Shown: positions 14,739 to 23,905 of the stretch, piece by piece
Layout: the number at the start of each line of letters is the position of its first letter
How positions within the stretch are numbered: the first letter of the stretch is position 1
NCBI RefSeq assembly: GCF_036181745.1
Contig: NZ_CP108080.1
Span: 2,852,001 to 2,916,000 of the forward strand
DNA: 64,000 bases
DNA from: Streptomyces sp. NBC_00259
Lineage (GTDB): Bacteria; Actinomycetota; Actinomycetes; Streptomycetales; Streptomycetaceae
Direction of reading: 5' to 3'
Position numbers and translations under genes: made by a program
Notes under the pieces: model-generated
What the model was told of the DNA's origin: nothing
What the model saw: the letters and a program-made list of their open reading frames with translations, nothing else
Databases searched by the model: none

Positions 14739-16247
14739 ATGGCACGCCCGACGCGGCCCACAGCCACGCACGCCCCCACGTCGTCCACACGCACGGCGTC
14801 CGCAGGCACGTCGTCCGCACCCGCGGCGCCCGCACCCGCAGCGCCGCCGAACTCCACGCCGCCGCCCGCGGCCAAGGGAACCAGGGAGGCCGAGAGGGCC
14901 CGACCCGGCGTGACGCTCGCCGTCACCAGCGCCGCGACGACCGTCGCGCTGATGAACTACACCGCGCCGATGCTCACGCTCCCCGCCATGACGGCAGCGT
15001 TCGGAACCCCGCCTTCCGCCCAGGCGTGGCTGCTCAACGGCACCCCGCTCGGTCTCGCCGCCCTCCTCCTCGTCGCGGGCAGCCTCGCCGACGACTACGG
15101 CCGCCGCCGCGTCTTCGTCGCCGGCACGCTCGCGCTCGGCCTCACCACCGGGATCGGCGCGTTCGCCGACTCGACCCTGACCTTCACCCTCGCCCGTATC
15201 GCCCAGGGCGCCGCGAGCGCCGCGATCCTCGCCAGCAGCCTCGGGCTGCTCGTCCACGCCTTCCCGGCCGGGCCCGCGAGGATCAGGGCGACCGGGGTGT
15301 GGGGCGCGTTCGTCAGCGCCGGAATCGCGCTGGGGCCGCTGGTCGCCGGCGCGCTCGCCACCGTCGAATGGCGCCTCGCCTACGGCGTCCTGGCCGTCAT
15401 CGCGCTCGCGACCGGCGGCGTCGCCTCCCGCACCCTCGCCGAATCCCGCGCACCCCGCGGCGGCCGCCCCGACCTGCCCGGAGCACTCGCCCTCGGGCTC
15501 TCACTGGCCACGCTGCTCACCGCCCTGACCCTCGGCCGTGACGGCTGGCTCCGCGCACCGGTCGGATGGCTGGCCGCCGCTTCCGTGGCCCTGCTCGCCC
15601 TCTTCGTCCTGGTCGAGCGCAGGAGCACGGCCCCGATGATCGACCTCGGACTGTTCCGTCGCCGGCCGTTCCTCGCCGCGTCGTCGGGCGCGCTGTTCAC
15701 GGGCCTGGCCGTGATCGGCCTGTTCAGCTACCTCCCGGCCATACTCCAGCAGGCCGGGATGTCGGCTCTCGGCACCGCCTGGCTGTTCCTGCTCTGGTCC
15801 GGTACGGCGTTCCTGGTCGCCCTCCAGACCAAGCGGCTGGCGGGCCGCGTCGGCGCCCGGCACCAACTGGCCCTGGGCTTCGCCCTGTCCGCGGCCGGCG
15901 TTCTCGCCATGCTCGGAACCGTGTCCTCCGCCGACGACGGCCGGGCGCGGCTGCTGCTGGGCCTCGCCGTGGCCGGGGTGGGCAGCGGCCTGCTGAACGC
16001 CGCGCTGCCCCGCCTCGCCGTCGAGTCCGTACCCCCGGAGCGCGCGGCCATGGGCTCGGGCGCCAACAACACGGCCCGCTACATCGGTTCCGCCGCGGGC
16101 GTGGCCCTGACGATCGCGGTCTCCACGGCGGGCACGAACACGGCACTGATCGTCTCGACCGGGCTGTCCCTGCTGGGCGCGGTGGCGGTGCTGGCACTAC
16201 GGGACGGTCGGGAAGCCAAGGGCGGACGCACCCCGTCCACCCGGTAG
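14739..16247 (+). CDS. MFS transporter, drug-exporter (DHA2-like) type
   Basis: This 502-residue membrane protein has a long Thr/Ala/Pro-rich cytoplasmic N-terminus (about 60 residues) followed by roughly 14 hydrophobic segments, as in the 14-TM multidrug exporters. The loop motif A region appears as LADDYGRRRVFVAG. Start 14739 is the ATG closest to the protein; a further ATG 14 codons upstream overlaps the operator, so it is less likely. It is divergent from an HxlR regulator with two operators between, which points to inducible efflux. The exported compound cannot be deduced. Confidence 0.88.
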   Translation: MARPTRPTATHAPTSSTRTASAGTSSAPAAPAPAAPPNSTPPPAAKGTREAERARPGVTLAVTSAATTVALMNYTAPMLTLPAMTAAFGTPPSAQAWLLNGTPLGLAALLLVAGSLADDYGRRRVFVAGTLALGLTTGIGAFADSTLTFTLARIAQGAASAAILASSLGLLVHAFPAGPARIRATGVWGAFVSAGIALGPLVAGALATVEWRLAYGVLAVIALATGGVASRTLAESRAPRGGRPDLPGALALGLSLATLLTALTLGRDGWLRAPVGWLAAASVALLALFVLVERRSTAPMIDLGLFRRRPFLAASSGALFTGLAVIGLFSYLPAILQQAGMSALGTAWLFLLWSGTAFLVALQTKRLAGRVGARHQLALGFALSAAGVLAMLGTVSSADDGRARLLLGLAVAGVGSGLLNAALPRLAVESVPPERAAMGSGANNTARYIGSAAGVALTIAVSTAGTNTALIVSTGLSLLGAVAVLALRDGREAKGGRTPSTR

Positions 16248-16257
16248 CCGCCGGGCG

Positions 16258-16329
16258 GACGGGGCGTCGCCCGCACCGTCAGACGGGGCGTCGCATGCAC
16301 CGTCAGACGGGGCGTCGCATGCACCGTCG
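16258..16329. repeat. 24-bp tandem repeat (3 copies plus degenerate shorter copies)
   Basis: Three copies of a 24-bp unit beginning GACGGGGCGTCGC start at 16258, 16282 and 16306. Two shorter degenerate units (GACGATGCGCGCGG) follow to about 16364 and run into the stop codon of the LamG gene. Each unit can fold through GACGG/CCGTC, so the array may act as a terminator between the convergent genes. Confidence 0.8.
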
Positions 16330-16345
16330 GACGATGCGCGCGGCG

Positions 16346-17821
16346 TCAGACGATGCGCGCGGCGGAGATCGGCCGCTGCGCGACGGTGTGCGCGTCCGCC
16401 GAGCCACTGTTGACGCTGAACCGGTACCGCGAGAACTCACCGGTGGCCTGGGAGGCGTAGAACATCATGTGCCCGATGCCGACCCCCTCGTGGTTGTCGT
16501 CCGCGACGTCGTTGACCATCCTCGTGTCGGGATACTGCGCGTAGTTCGGCAGGCCGTAGACGCCGTGCGGGTCGGCGGTGCTGTCGATGATCTCGACGGC
16601 GTACTGGGTCTCGCCGTTGAAGTTCACGGACCCCGAGTAGACGCCCTTGACCTCGCGGACCATCACGATATGGCCCGTATTGCCGGGAACCGTTCCGTTG
16701 TAGTGCACCGAAATGAGATCCCCGGGCCGCAGATCGGCGACCTTGCGGATCTTCTTGAACCGGGGACCGGCACCGGCGTTGAAGCCGTCGTGGTAGTCGG
16801 CGGCCTCCGGGCCCCGGTCATGGAAGTACGTCAGGAAATAGTCGTCCGTCGCCCACGGATAGGTCTGCCTGAGCACCCTGGTGATGAACGAGGAACAGCG
16901 CGCACGCGCGATCCAGCTCGCCGGGTCGGACGGCGTTCCCCAGACGACCGAAGGTGTCCCTCCGATCTGGTACGTGTTGTTCTGCCGGGCCGTACGCCCG
17001 CTCACGACGGATATCTCGTCGGCCGTCAGCGCCCTGCCGTACGCGCGCACGTCGCCGATGGCGCCGTTGAAGCGGTTCACCGGAGCGCCGTCCAACGTGG
17101 CCCGGCCGACATTGAATCCCTGGGTGGCGGCCCAGGAGATCGCCGTTTCCGCGCTGCCCCGGAGCTCCCCGTCGACGTACAGATGGATGGCCGCGCCGTC
17201 CCACACTCCGGCCAGGTGCGCCCACACACCCGGCTCGGCGGTGGTCGGGGCCACGGCCGACACCTTGGTGGTCTGGCCCTCGTCACGGACCTTGAACGCC
17301 CAGCCCTGGACGGCGGGCTCGTAACAGAGCAGGAAGCGGCTGCACACCGCTCCGTCCTGGCTCACCCCCGTGTAGAAGTTCGCCAGGTCGGCTCCGCCCG
17401 GGGCGGCGTCGGAGAGCCGCATCCAGGCCGAGACCGTGAAGGGGGCGGTGGTGTCGAGCACGGATGTGGTGGTGGCGTACGCCCCGGACGTACCGTCGAA
17501 GCTCAGTTCACCGCCGGCCCGCAGCTTCGTCCAGGTCGCGGCCGGCCCCAGAGTGAGGGGCCGCTCGAATCCGGACCGGTCGAACCCCTTGGCGTCGAGC
17601 GGCCAGTGGCCGGCGAGCCCGTCGGGCAGATGGCCGGCCGCCAGCATGCGCTGGTACTGCACCATCTGCTCGGCCTGCAGGAGGTGCGGAACCGTGAGCG
17701 GCGTGAACGGAGTGTCCAGTGCTTGCGCCGCTGCCGCCGGCTGTGCGCCGTGCGTGATGCCTGCCAGCGCACCCGCGCCGACGAGTACCGCCCCACCCAA
17801 CAGACCACGTCTGCTCACCAT
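16346..17821 (-). CDS. exported LamG-like domain protein with C-terminal Cys/His hydrolase-like domain
   Basis: This 491-residue protein has a twin-arginine-like signal peptide (MVSRRGLLGG, hydrophobic core, cleavage near AAAA). A concanavalin-A/LamG-type domain follows (about residues 70-290), recognisable from LSFDGTSGAYATT, FTVSAWMRLSD and AHLAGVWDGAAIHLYVDG. The last ~190 residues contain a Cys in ARCSSFITRVLRQTY, the segment LRPGDLISVHYN, and HIVMVREV, the order of catalytic Cys and His in NlpC/P60- or CHAP-like amidases. The ATG at 17821 has GGAG seven bases upstream. It may bind and cleave a cell-wall or extracellular polymer; the catalytic assignment is tentative. Confidence 0.75.
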   Translation of the reverse strand: MVSRRGLLGGAVLVGAGALAGITHGAQPAAAAQALDTPFTPLTVPHLLQAEQMVQYQRMLAAGHLPDGLAGHWPLDAKGFDRSGFERPLTLGPAATWTKLRAGGELSFDGTSGAYATTTSVLDTTAPFTVSAWMRLSDAAPGGADLANFYTGVSQDGAVCSRFLLCYEPAVQGWAFKVRDEGQTTKVSAVAPTTAEPGVWAHLAGVWDGAAIHLYVDGELRGSAETAISWAATQGFNVGRATLDGAPVNRFNGAIGDVRAYGRALTADEISVVSGRTARQNNTYQIGGTPSVVWGTPSDPASWIARARCSSFITRVLRQTYPWATDDYFLTYFHDRGPEAADYHDGFNAGAGPRFKKIRKVADLRPGDLISVHYNGTVPGNTGHIVMVREVKGVYSGSVNFNGETQYAVEIIDSTADPHGVYGLPNYAQYPDTRMVNDVADDNHEGVGIGHMMFYASQATGEFSRYRFSVNSGSADAHTVAQRPISAARIV

Positions 17822-17884
17822 TGCCCGCTCCGTCACATAAGCCGAAAGATCGGCAGAGCATAGGTCTTCGGTGCATTCGGGCCT

Positions 17885-18697
17885 TCAGCGGGGCCGCATC
17901 GACGTGAGCTTCCCCCACACCACCAGCCGGTACTTGGACGTGTACTCGGGCGTGCACGTCGTCAGCGTCACGTAGTAACCCGGCTCGCTGTACCCGTAGC
18001 CCGGCTTCACCACACTCCGCGGCACGGCCGCGATCACGCCGCCGTCGCGCGCGGAGGTCTGCGACAGCCGCTTGTCCACCAGATAGGTGAAAACGCCTGT
18101 GCGCGTCTCGACCACGATCCTGTCCCCGTTCCGCAGCCGGTTGATGTAACGGAACGGCTCGCCATGGGTGTTGCGGTGCCCGGCGACCGCGAAGTTGCCC
18201 GCCTGGCCGGGCTGCGCGGTCCCGGGATAGTGGCCGACGTATCCCTTGTCCAGTACGCCCCGCTTGGCGACGCCCTGTGCGACGGGCGCGACGACCCCGA
18301 GACGGGGGATACGGAGCACGACGTACGCCTGGTCCCAGCGGGGTGCGGCGGCCCGGTTCGACCGGCGGCCGCCGCCGTCCTGTTCCGCAGGCTCCGGTGT
18401 GCTGCTCCCGGCGTCGGCCTCCGGGTCCAGGTCAGCATCTCCGGCCCCGGCCTCAGGGACAGTCGTCTCCCCCCACTCCCTCTCCAGGGCGTGGACCTGC
18501 CGTTGGGCGCCCTCCTTGGCCTGCCGATTGGTCCACCACAGCTGGTGGACGACGAGGAGCAGCACGACCACGCCAAGGGTCACGGTGATCTCGGCAGCGG
18601 CCCACAGCCCGCGGGCGAGCGCCACCCGCCCACGTCGCCGCCCTCGCTGGACGACCACAGGAATCCGCTCAAGCATCCGCTCCCGCACGGCCCGCAC
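17885..18697 (-). CDS. srtE: class E sortase
   Basis: This 270-residue membrane-anchored transpeptidase has an N-terminal basic segment, one membrane helix (TVTLGVVVLLLVVHQLWW), a charged disordered linker, and the sortase beta-barrel. Catalytic features are His in VAGHRNTHG, Cys in TLTTCTPEYTSKYRLVV and Arg in the latter strand. Streptomyces class E sortases attach LAxTG proteins to the wall; a substrate of that type is encoded at 7705-8724. The GTG at 18697 has GGAGG upstream separated by a small GGGGC/GCCCC hairpin; an ATG seven codons later is the alternative. The upstream gene, a SEC-C protein, is divergent. Confidence 0.9.
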   Translation of the reverse strand: MRAVRERMLERIPVVVQRGRRRGRVALARGLWAAAEITVTLGVVVLLLVVHQLWWTNRQAKEGAQRQVHALEREWGETTVPEAGAGDADLDPEADAGSSTPEPAEQDGGGRRSNRAAAPRWDQAYVVLRIPRLGVVAPVAQGVAKRGVLDKGYVGHYPGTAQPGQAGNFAVAGHRNTHGEPFRYINRLRNGDRIVVETRTGVFTYLVDKRLSQTSARDGGVIAAVPRSVVKPGYGYSEPGYYVTLTTCTPEYTSKYRLVVWGKLTSMRPR

Positions 18698-18763
18698 GAT
18701 AGGGGCAGCCCCTCCAAGTGACCAGGCCCCTGCGGAGCCCCGTACAGCAGTACGGTGTGCTGC

Positions 18764-19768
18764 ATGCGCCCCGACACGCCTGCCGACCACACCGCCGAAG
18801 CCGAGCGCCTGCTGCGCACCGCGGAGCAGTACCCGGAGGACCGTGAGCCGCTGCTGCTCCAGGCCGCGGCCCATCTGGAGCTCGCGACCGACCGCGCCCG
18901 CGCGACCGGCCTGTACGACCGCCTCCTCGCCGACGCCCCGGAGAACGTCCACCTGATCAAGGCACTCCAGGCGGCCAACCTGTGGGAGTACGGCCACGAG
19001 GCGGAGGCCCGCGCGATCATCGACGGCATCCGCGCGGCCGCCCCCGACGACGCGGCCCCGTGGGAGATCGTCGCCGAGACCCTGGAGGCCCACGACGAGC
19101 TCGACGCGGCCCACTCCACCTTCACGGCGGCCGTCACGCGCCTCGTCGACCCGGACGACGAGATCTCCTACCCCGCGCAGTCCCTCCTCACGGGCCGCCA
19201 CCGCGTCCGCCGCCTCCTGGGCCTGCAGCACGACGACTGGGACGCCCTCGCGGACCGCCTCCACAGCGCGGCCGTCCCCCTCGACGAGCTCCACGACCCC
19301 AAGCGCCTCTGGGCCCTCGGCTCCTCGGACCCCAGCGAACTGCGCGCCGAGATCGACCGTCTCCGCTCCGAACTCGGCACCTACCGCGCGGCGCTCTCCC
19401 GGCCCTTCCCGGTCGCGGTCCTCCACTGGCCGGCACCCGAACTCGCCGAACTCCTCGCCGCGTACCCCTCACTGACCGCCGAGTACCCCACCCAAGAGAC
19501 CCACCTCACCGCCATCGAGTCGGCCCTGCGCGACCTCTCCTCCACCGGCACGGGCAACCTCGGCATCGTCACGGGCACGGTCCCCTCCTACGAGGCCTTC
19601 GCGGCCTCCGAGGCCGCCTCCCCCGCGGACCCGAACCTCCTGCCCCAGTACGCCACCACCCTGGCGGCCCGCGGCCGCGCCCTCCCCTGGCCCCCGGCCC
19701 GGGGCGCGGCATGCTGGTGCGGGTCGGGCGCGGCGTACGGGGAGTGCCACGGGGTGACCGAGTCCTGA
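18764..19768 (+). CDS. SEC-C motif protein with TPR-like repeats
   Basis: This 334-residue soluble protein begins with helical repeats resembling tetratricopeptide units (AERLLRTAEQYPEDREPLLLQAAAHLE, given here only as an approximate region of residues 12-40). It ends with the SEC-C zinc motif CWCGSGAAYGECHG. SEC-C tails bind zinc and often mediate contact with the translation or secretion machinery. A central region contains a coiled segment near residue 205. The ATG at 18764 is preferred to a GTG three codons earlier. It is divergent from srtE and stands alone, followed by the acquired helicase gene. Its cellular role is unknown. Confidence 0.8.
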   Translation: MRPDTPADHTAEAERLLRTAEQYPEDREPLLLQAAAHLELATDRARATGLYDRLLADAPENVHLIKALQAANLWEYGHEAEARAIIDGIRAAAPDDAAPWEIVAETLEAHDELDAAHSTFTAAVTRLVDPDDEISYPAQSLLTGRHRVRRLLGLQHDDWDALADRLHSAAVPLDELHDPKRLWALGSSDPSELRAEIDRLRSELGTYRAALSRPFPVAVLHWPAPELAELLAAYPSLTAEYPTQETHLTAIESALRDLSSTGTGNLGIVTGTVPSYEAFAASEAASPADPNLLPQYATTLAARGRALPWPPARGAACWCGSGAAYGECHGVTES

Positions 19769-19824
19769 TCTGCCTGTCGGTGAGGCCTGGTATCACTGGA
19801 GGAATCTGACGGGGAGGGGAAACA

Positions 19825-22800
19825 GTGACGGGTTCCGTCGACGCCAACCAGCCAGTTGCCGGCCTTTACGAGCAGCTGATCACCTTGCGGCTGGAGAACC
19901 AGCTCAAGAGTCTGAACGCCAGTGGCCGTTGGCACGCCATCGATGACGAGGTGGGGCCCGAGTCAGCACCTCACGTCATCGCGCATCATGTCGCGGAAAC
20001 CATGAGGCGCGTGCTGGAACGGCTGCCATCGGCAGAACGCGTGCACGCGGCCAACCACATTCTCGAGTCGATGAACACCATCGAAGGCGCTCGCGAGTGG
20101 GTGGATCTGGTCGTGGACGGTCCACGTCAATTGCTCGCTATCGCTGAGCAAGAGGCCAAGGGTGTGTACGCGATCCGTCCCGCGACGCCTCTGTCCGAAA
20201 CCGCGCTCATCACCAACTCTCCGGAAGACCCGAGCCTCGGATTTGAACTGCGAGCAGAGCTGGCGACTGCCGACCGTGTGGACTTGCTCTGCGCCTTCGT
20301 GAAGTGGCACGGACTCCGAGTCATTGAGCAGTCTCTTGAGGCCGCTCACGCTCGCGGCGTCCCGATTCGTGTCATCACCACCACCTATATCGGCGCCACG
20401 GAGCGGCGAGCCTTGGACAGACTCGTCCAGAAGTTCAAGACGCAGGTGAAGATCAACTACGAGCTGCGATCCACGCGCCTCCATGCCAAAGCATGGCTGT
20501 TCCGCCGCAACAGCGGATACGACACGGCGTACGTGGGCAGCTCCAACCTGTCGAAGGCCGCGCTCCTCGATGGCCTGGAGTGGAACGTCCGCCTCTCCTC
20601 CATCGCCACTCCGGACGTGCTGCGCAAGTTTGAAGCGACCTTCGATTCCTACTGGAGCGAGTCGTCCTTCGAGCTGTACGACCCCCATCGTGACGCCACA
20701 CGCCTCGACGACGCACTGCAGCAGGCGGGGCGGGGAACCAGCAGCAGCGACGGGCGTCACATCACCCTCTCCGGGCTGGAGGTACGTCCGTATCCGCATC
20801 AGCGCGACATGCTGGAACGGCTCGAGGTGGAGCGCGAAGTCCACGACCGTCATCGGAACCTGTTGGTCGCCGCGACAGGCACCGGCAAGACCGTCATGGC
20901 GGCTCTCGACTACAAGCACCTGCAGCAGCAATACGGCCAAGATCTCCGGCTGCTGTTCGTCGCCCACCGACAAGAGATCCTCCGGCAGTCGCTGCGCACC
21001 TACCAAGACGTGCTGGTCGACGCCAACTTCGGCGAGGAACTGCACAGCGGCATCGTTCCCGCTGATTGGAAGCACGTCTTCGCCAGCGTCCAGTCACTTA
21101 ATGCCCGCTCGCTTGAGCACTTCACTCCCGACCATTTCGATGTCGTAGTCATCGATGAGTTCCACCACGGGGTGTCGCCCACGTATCGACGGATCATCGA
21201 TCACTTCAACCCCCGTGAGCTGCTCGGCCTGACGGCCACGCCGGAACGGATGGATGGGCGCAACGTTCAAGACGAGTTCTTCGACGGTCGGATCGCAGCC
21301 GAGATGAGGCTTTGGGAGGCACTTGAGAACGACCTATTGAGCCCGTTCCACTACTTCGGCGTCACTGACAACACCGACATGAGCGCCATCACCTGGAAGC
21401 GCGGCTCCTACGATGCCTCGGCACTCAGCAGCCTGTTCACTGGCAACGACGCCCGGGCCCGCCTCGTGGTTCAGGCCGTCACGGACAAAGTCACAGACCC
21501 TGGTTCCATGCGCGCCCTGGGCTTCTGTGTGTCCGTGCCGCACGCCCAATTCATGGCCGACTTCTTCCGGCGTGCCGGCCTGAACGCTGTCGCGCTGTCT
21601 GGCGAGACACCTCGCGAGGAACGCAAGGCGGCACTCGATGCACTGAGGTCAGGTGAGCTGCAGGTCATCTTCTCGGTCGACCTCTTCAACGAGGGTCTTG
21701 ATATCCCGGACGTCGACACGCTCCTCTTGCTGCGCCCGACATCGAGCGCCACTGTCTTCCTTCAACAGCTGGGACGCGGGCTCCGACGGACCGAGACCAA
21801 GGCAGTCCTCACCGTGCTGGACTTCATCGGCCAGCACCGTAGGGAGTTCCGCTTCGAAGAGCAGTTCCGAGCCTTGACCAACCTGACGCGAAACCGGCTG
21901 CTGACGAACATCGAGCTTGGCTTCCCTCAGCTTCCTTCCGGCTGTCAGATCGTCCTTGAGCCCAAGGCCAAGGACCTGATCATCGACAACATCCGCAGCC
22001 AGATCAGCGTCAACGTCACGCAGCTTGCCCGTGAGGTCAGCCAGTACGGCGAGCCTCAGCTCTCGGAGTATCTCAAGGAAAGCGGCCGCGAACTCAAGGA
22101 GATCTACCGTGGCAACGGCAGCTCCTGGACCGGCCTGCTACGCCGCGCCAAGCTCCTGCCTGCTGACGCCCCGGAGGGCGAAGAGACGCTCCTCAAGCGC
22201 GTTCCCGCGTTCCTTCACGTTGACGACCCTCAGCGAGTCGCCGCGTACACAAAGCTCATCGAAGACGACGCCCCCGCGTACGACAGCCTCAGCGAGCGCG
22301 AGCAGGCGTACGCGCGCATGTTCTACTTCTCGCTCTGGCCTCTCGGCGGCTTCGCTACCTACCAGCAGGCGTTGGACTCACTCCGCCCACACCACGCCTT
22401 CCGCAACGAAGTCCGCCAGGTCCTGGCCCATGTGCTCGACCGCACGGATCACGTTCCGGTCCCCCTCCTCGGCGACCTTGCCGGACTCCCTCTTACAGTC
22501 CACGCCTCGTACAGCCGCGAGGAGATCCTTCCCGCCCTGGGCCAGTCCTTCATCGGGGGCTTCATACCCGGTCACTTCCGCGAAGGCGTGAGGTGGTGCG
22601 AGAGCATCCGTACCGACGCGCTCCTGATCACCTTGGAGAAGGACGAGAAAGACTTCTCGCCTCAGACGCGCTACAGGGACTACGCCATGAGCGACTTCTT
22701 GTTCCACTGGGAGTCCCAGAACCAGACGTCAGAGACTTCGCCAACGGGCGTCCGGTATCGGACCCACAAGGAACAGGGCACTCACGTCCTACTCTTCGTC

Positions 22801-22965
22801 CGCCGCTATAAGAAGACGGACATCGGCGGTCCCCAGGCTTGGATGCTCCTGGGCCCCGCCGACTACGTCGATCACAAGGGCAGCAAGCCGATGGGTATCA
22901 AGTGGAAGCTCCGGCACGAAATCCCCGCCGACGTCTGGACCTACTCGACCATCGCAGCAGGCTAA
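19825..22965 (+). CDS. PLD-nuclease / SF2 helicase / DUF3427 fusion protein
   Basis: This 1046-residue protein is a multidomain DNA-processing enzyme. After an N-terminal helical region there is a phospholipase-D-like nuclease domain (HAK near residue 220, SSNLSKAALLDG about 240). A superfamily II helicase follows, with Walker A AATGTGKT (about 347-354), a DEFH box (about 443), TATPER (about 470) and motif VI QQLGRGLRR (about 647). The last ~330 residues match the DUF3427 region, ending in MLLGPADYVDH and a hydrophobic C-terminus. It starts at GTG with GGGGAGGGG upstream. Codon and base composition are visibly less GC-rich than the neighbours, suggesting transfer. Such proteins are often found in mobile or defence contexts; that role here is inference. 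Confidence 0.88.
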   Translation: MTGSVDANQPVAGLYEQLITLRLENQLKSLNASGRWHAIDDEVGPESAPHVIAHHVAETMRRVLERLPSAERVHAANHILESMNTIEGAREWVDLVVDGPRQLLAIAEQEAKGVYAIRPATPLSETALITNSPEDPSLGFELRAELATADRVDLLCAFVKWHGLRVIEQSLEAAHARGVPIRVITTTYIGATERRALDRLVQKFKTQVKINYELRSTRLHAKAWLFRRNSGYDTAYVGSSNLSKAALLDGLEWNVRLSSIATPDVLRKFEATFDSYWSESSFELYDPHRDATRLDDALQQAGRGTSSSDGRHITLSGLEVRPYPHQRDMLERLEVEREVHDRHRNLLVAATGTGKTVMAALDYKHLQQQYGQDLRLLFVAHRQEILRQSLRTYQDVLVDANFGEELHSGIVPADWKHVFASVQSLNARSLEHFTPDHFDVVVIDEFHHGVSPTYRRIIDHFNPRELLGLTATPERMDGRNVQDEFFDGRIAAEMRLWEALENDLLSPFHYFGVTDNTDMSAITWKRGSYDASALSSLFTGNDARARLVVQAVTDKVTDPGSMRALGFCVSVPHAQFMADFFRRAGLNAVALSGETPREERKAALDALRSGELQVIFSVDLFNEGLDIPDVDTLLLLRPTSSATVFLQQLGRGLRRTETKAVLTVLDFIGQHRREFRFEEQFRALTNLTRNRLLTNIELGFPQLPSGCQIVLEPKAKDLIIDNIRSQISVNVTQLAREVSQYGEPQLSEYLKESGRELKEIYRGNGSSWTGLLRRAKLLPADAPEGEETLLKRVPAFLHVDDPQRVAAYTKLIEDDAPAYDSLSEREQAYARMFYFSLWPLGGFATYQQALDSLRPHHAFRNEVRQVLAHVLDRTDHVPVPLLGDLAGLPLTVHASYSREEILPALGQSFIGGFIPGHFREGVRWCESIRTDALLITLEKDEKDFSPQTRYRDYAMSDFLFHWESQNQTSETSPTGVRYRTHKEQGTHVLLFVRRYKKTDIGGPQAWMLLGPADYVDHKGSKPMGIKWKLRHEIPADVWTYSTIAAG

Positions 22966-23054
22966 CCCCTTGCCTGCGACGGCACGGTCGCTGTCTGATC
23001 CCGTGAAGCTCGGGATGCGGATCGGCTCCAGCGCCAGTCCAGGCAGGCATCGCT

Positions 23055-23699
23055 TCAGAGGCATGCCTCAAGACTCGCCTGGGCCTCGTCGAGCGCTAAG
23101 TCGACGTCACACCCGTGGGCGACGAGCCAGCGGAGGAGGTCGGCGATGAGATGAATCGCCGCCTTCTCTGCTTCCCTCAAACCGAGCCGCCTGCTGCCCA
23201 ACATCTGAGGAGAGCCGCACATCTGGTACAGCACCAGCAGAGCTTCGGCCCCATCCACCCGATGGCCGCCCCCGTGCCCATCGGGGGCGGCGAGCTCGGT
23301 GGCAAGCTCGCACCACGTGATCTTGGAGTCCGGACGCAGCACGACGCCCCAGCGTTCTGCCGTGGCATCCACGAGGGCCATGCCTCGACCGGCCTCGTCG
23401 TCCTCGCGCGCCGACATGAGTGTGGGGAGGGCGCGCGCGTCTGGGTCCTCGACCTCGATGCGGAGGTTCGTTCCGCTCATCGAGACCCTGAGCGTCGTGG
23501 GTGTCTCGGGGCCAACGTGCCGGACCACGTTCGCGACCAGCTCGGTCACACACAGCTGAGCCGCGTCCACAAGCTCCGGGAGACCCCACAGGGTGAGCTG
23601 GAGGCGCATCACGCGCCGCAGCCCGGCGATCTCCCGGGCCTCAGCTAGGAAAGGGAGGTCCCAGGCCTTGCGCGGCACTTCGCAGCGGCGCTCGTACAT
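23055..23699 (-). CDS. ATP-binding (HATPase, anti-sigma-like) protein of a WhiJ-type locus
   Basis: This 214-residue protein has a GHKL/HATPase fold of the RsbW-like type: LCVTELVANVVRHVG (N box, about residues 47-61), a DDEAGRGMALVD glycine-rich G box, and a short C-terminal helical extension rich in Leu/Ala. The ATG at 23699 has GGAGG ten bases upstream; the longer frame adds 31 residues without resemblance to the family. It is divergent from an XRE regulator and a DUF397 gene, the gene set of the abaA/whiJ-like loci that are repeated in Streptomyces genomes. Its partner is unknown, but an interaction with a regulator or sigma factor is likely. Confidence 0.8.
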   Translation of the reverse strand: MYERRCEVPRKAWDLPFLAEAREIAGLRRVMRLQLTLWGLPELVDAAQLCVTELVANVVRHVGPETPTTLRVSMSGTNLRIEVEDPDARALPTLMSAREDDEAGRGMALVDATAERWGVVLRPDSKITWCELATELAAPDGHGGGHRVDGAEALLVLYQMCGSPQMLGSRRLGLREAEKAAIHLIADLLRWLVAHGCDVDLALDEAQASLEACL

Positions 23700-23765
23700 G
23701 TCTGCCAAACCTCCAGCGATCCCGGGGCGTTGCGTTATGTAGTTTCTCGCTTCTTCAGAGTGACA

Positions 23766-23778
23766 TTGGAACTTCCAA
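23766..23778. promoter_or_regulatory. TTGGAA-C-TTCCAA palindrome in the WhiJ-type divergent promoter
   Basis: A perfect 6-bp inverted repeat with a one-base centre lies in an AT-richer stretch between the divergent ATPase and XRE genes. A related half-site (TGGAA) follows at about 23781. It is a candidate operator for the XRE protein. Confidence 0.45.
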
Positions 23779-23905
23779 AATGGAACTCTCATATCACCCT
23801 TCAGGGAGCATGCGGAGGCTCACGCGCCCCTGGCGTACGCCGTCTTGTCTGCGCAGCCCCAGCGCATGCACGCTCGTTGAGATCGACACACGGAGGGCCT
23901 TGACC

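Noticed and set aside
16258..16364. CRISPR array
   Set aside because: The units are contiguous tandem repeats without spacers, and no cas genes are present.
15566..17863. Long open frame on the plus strand across the MFS end and the LamG gene
   Set aside because: It is a high-GC shadow frame; the opposite frames contain recognisable domains, signal peptides and ribosome sites.
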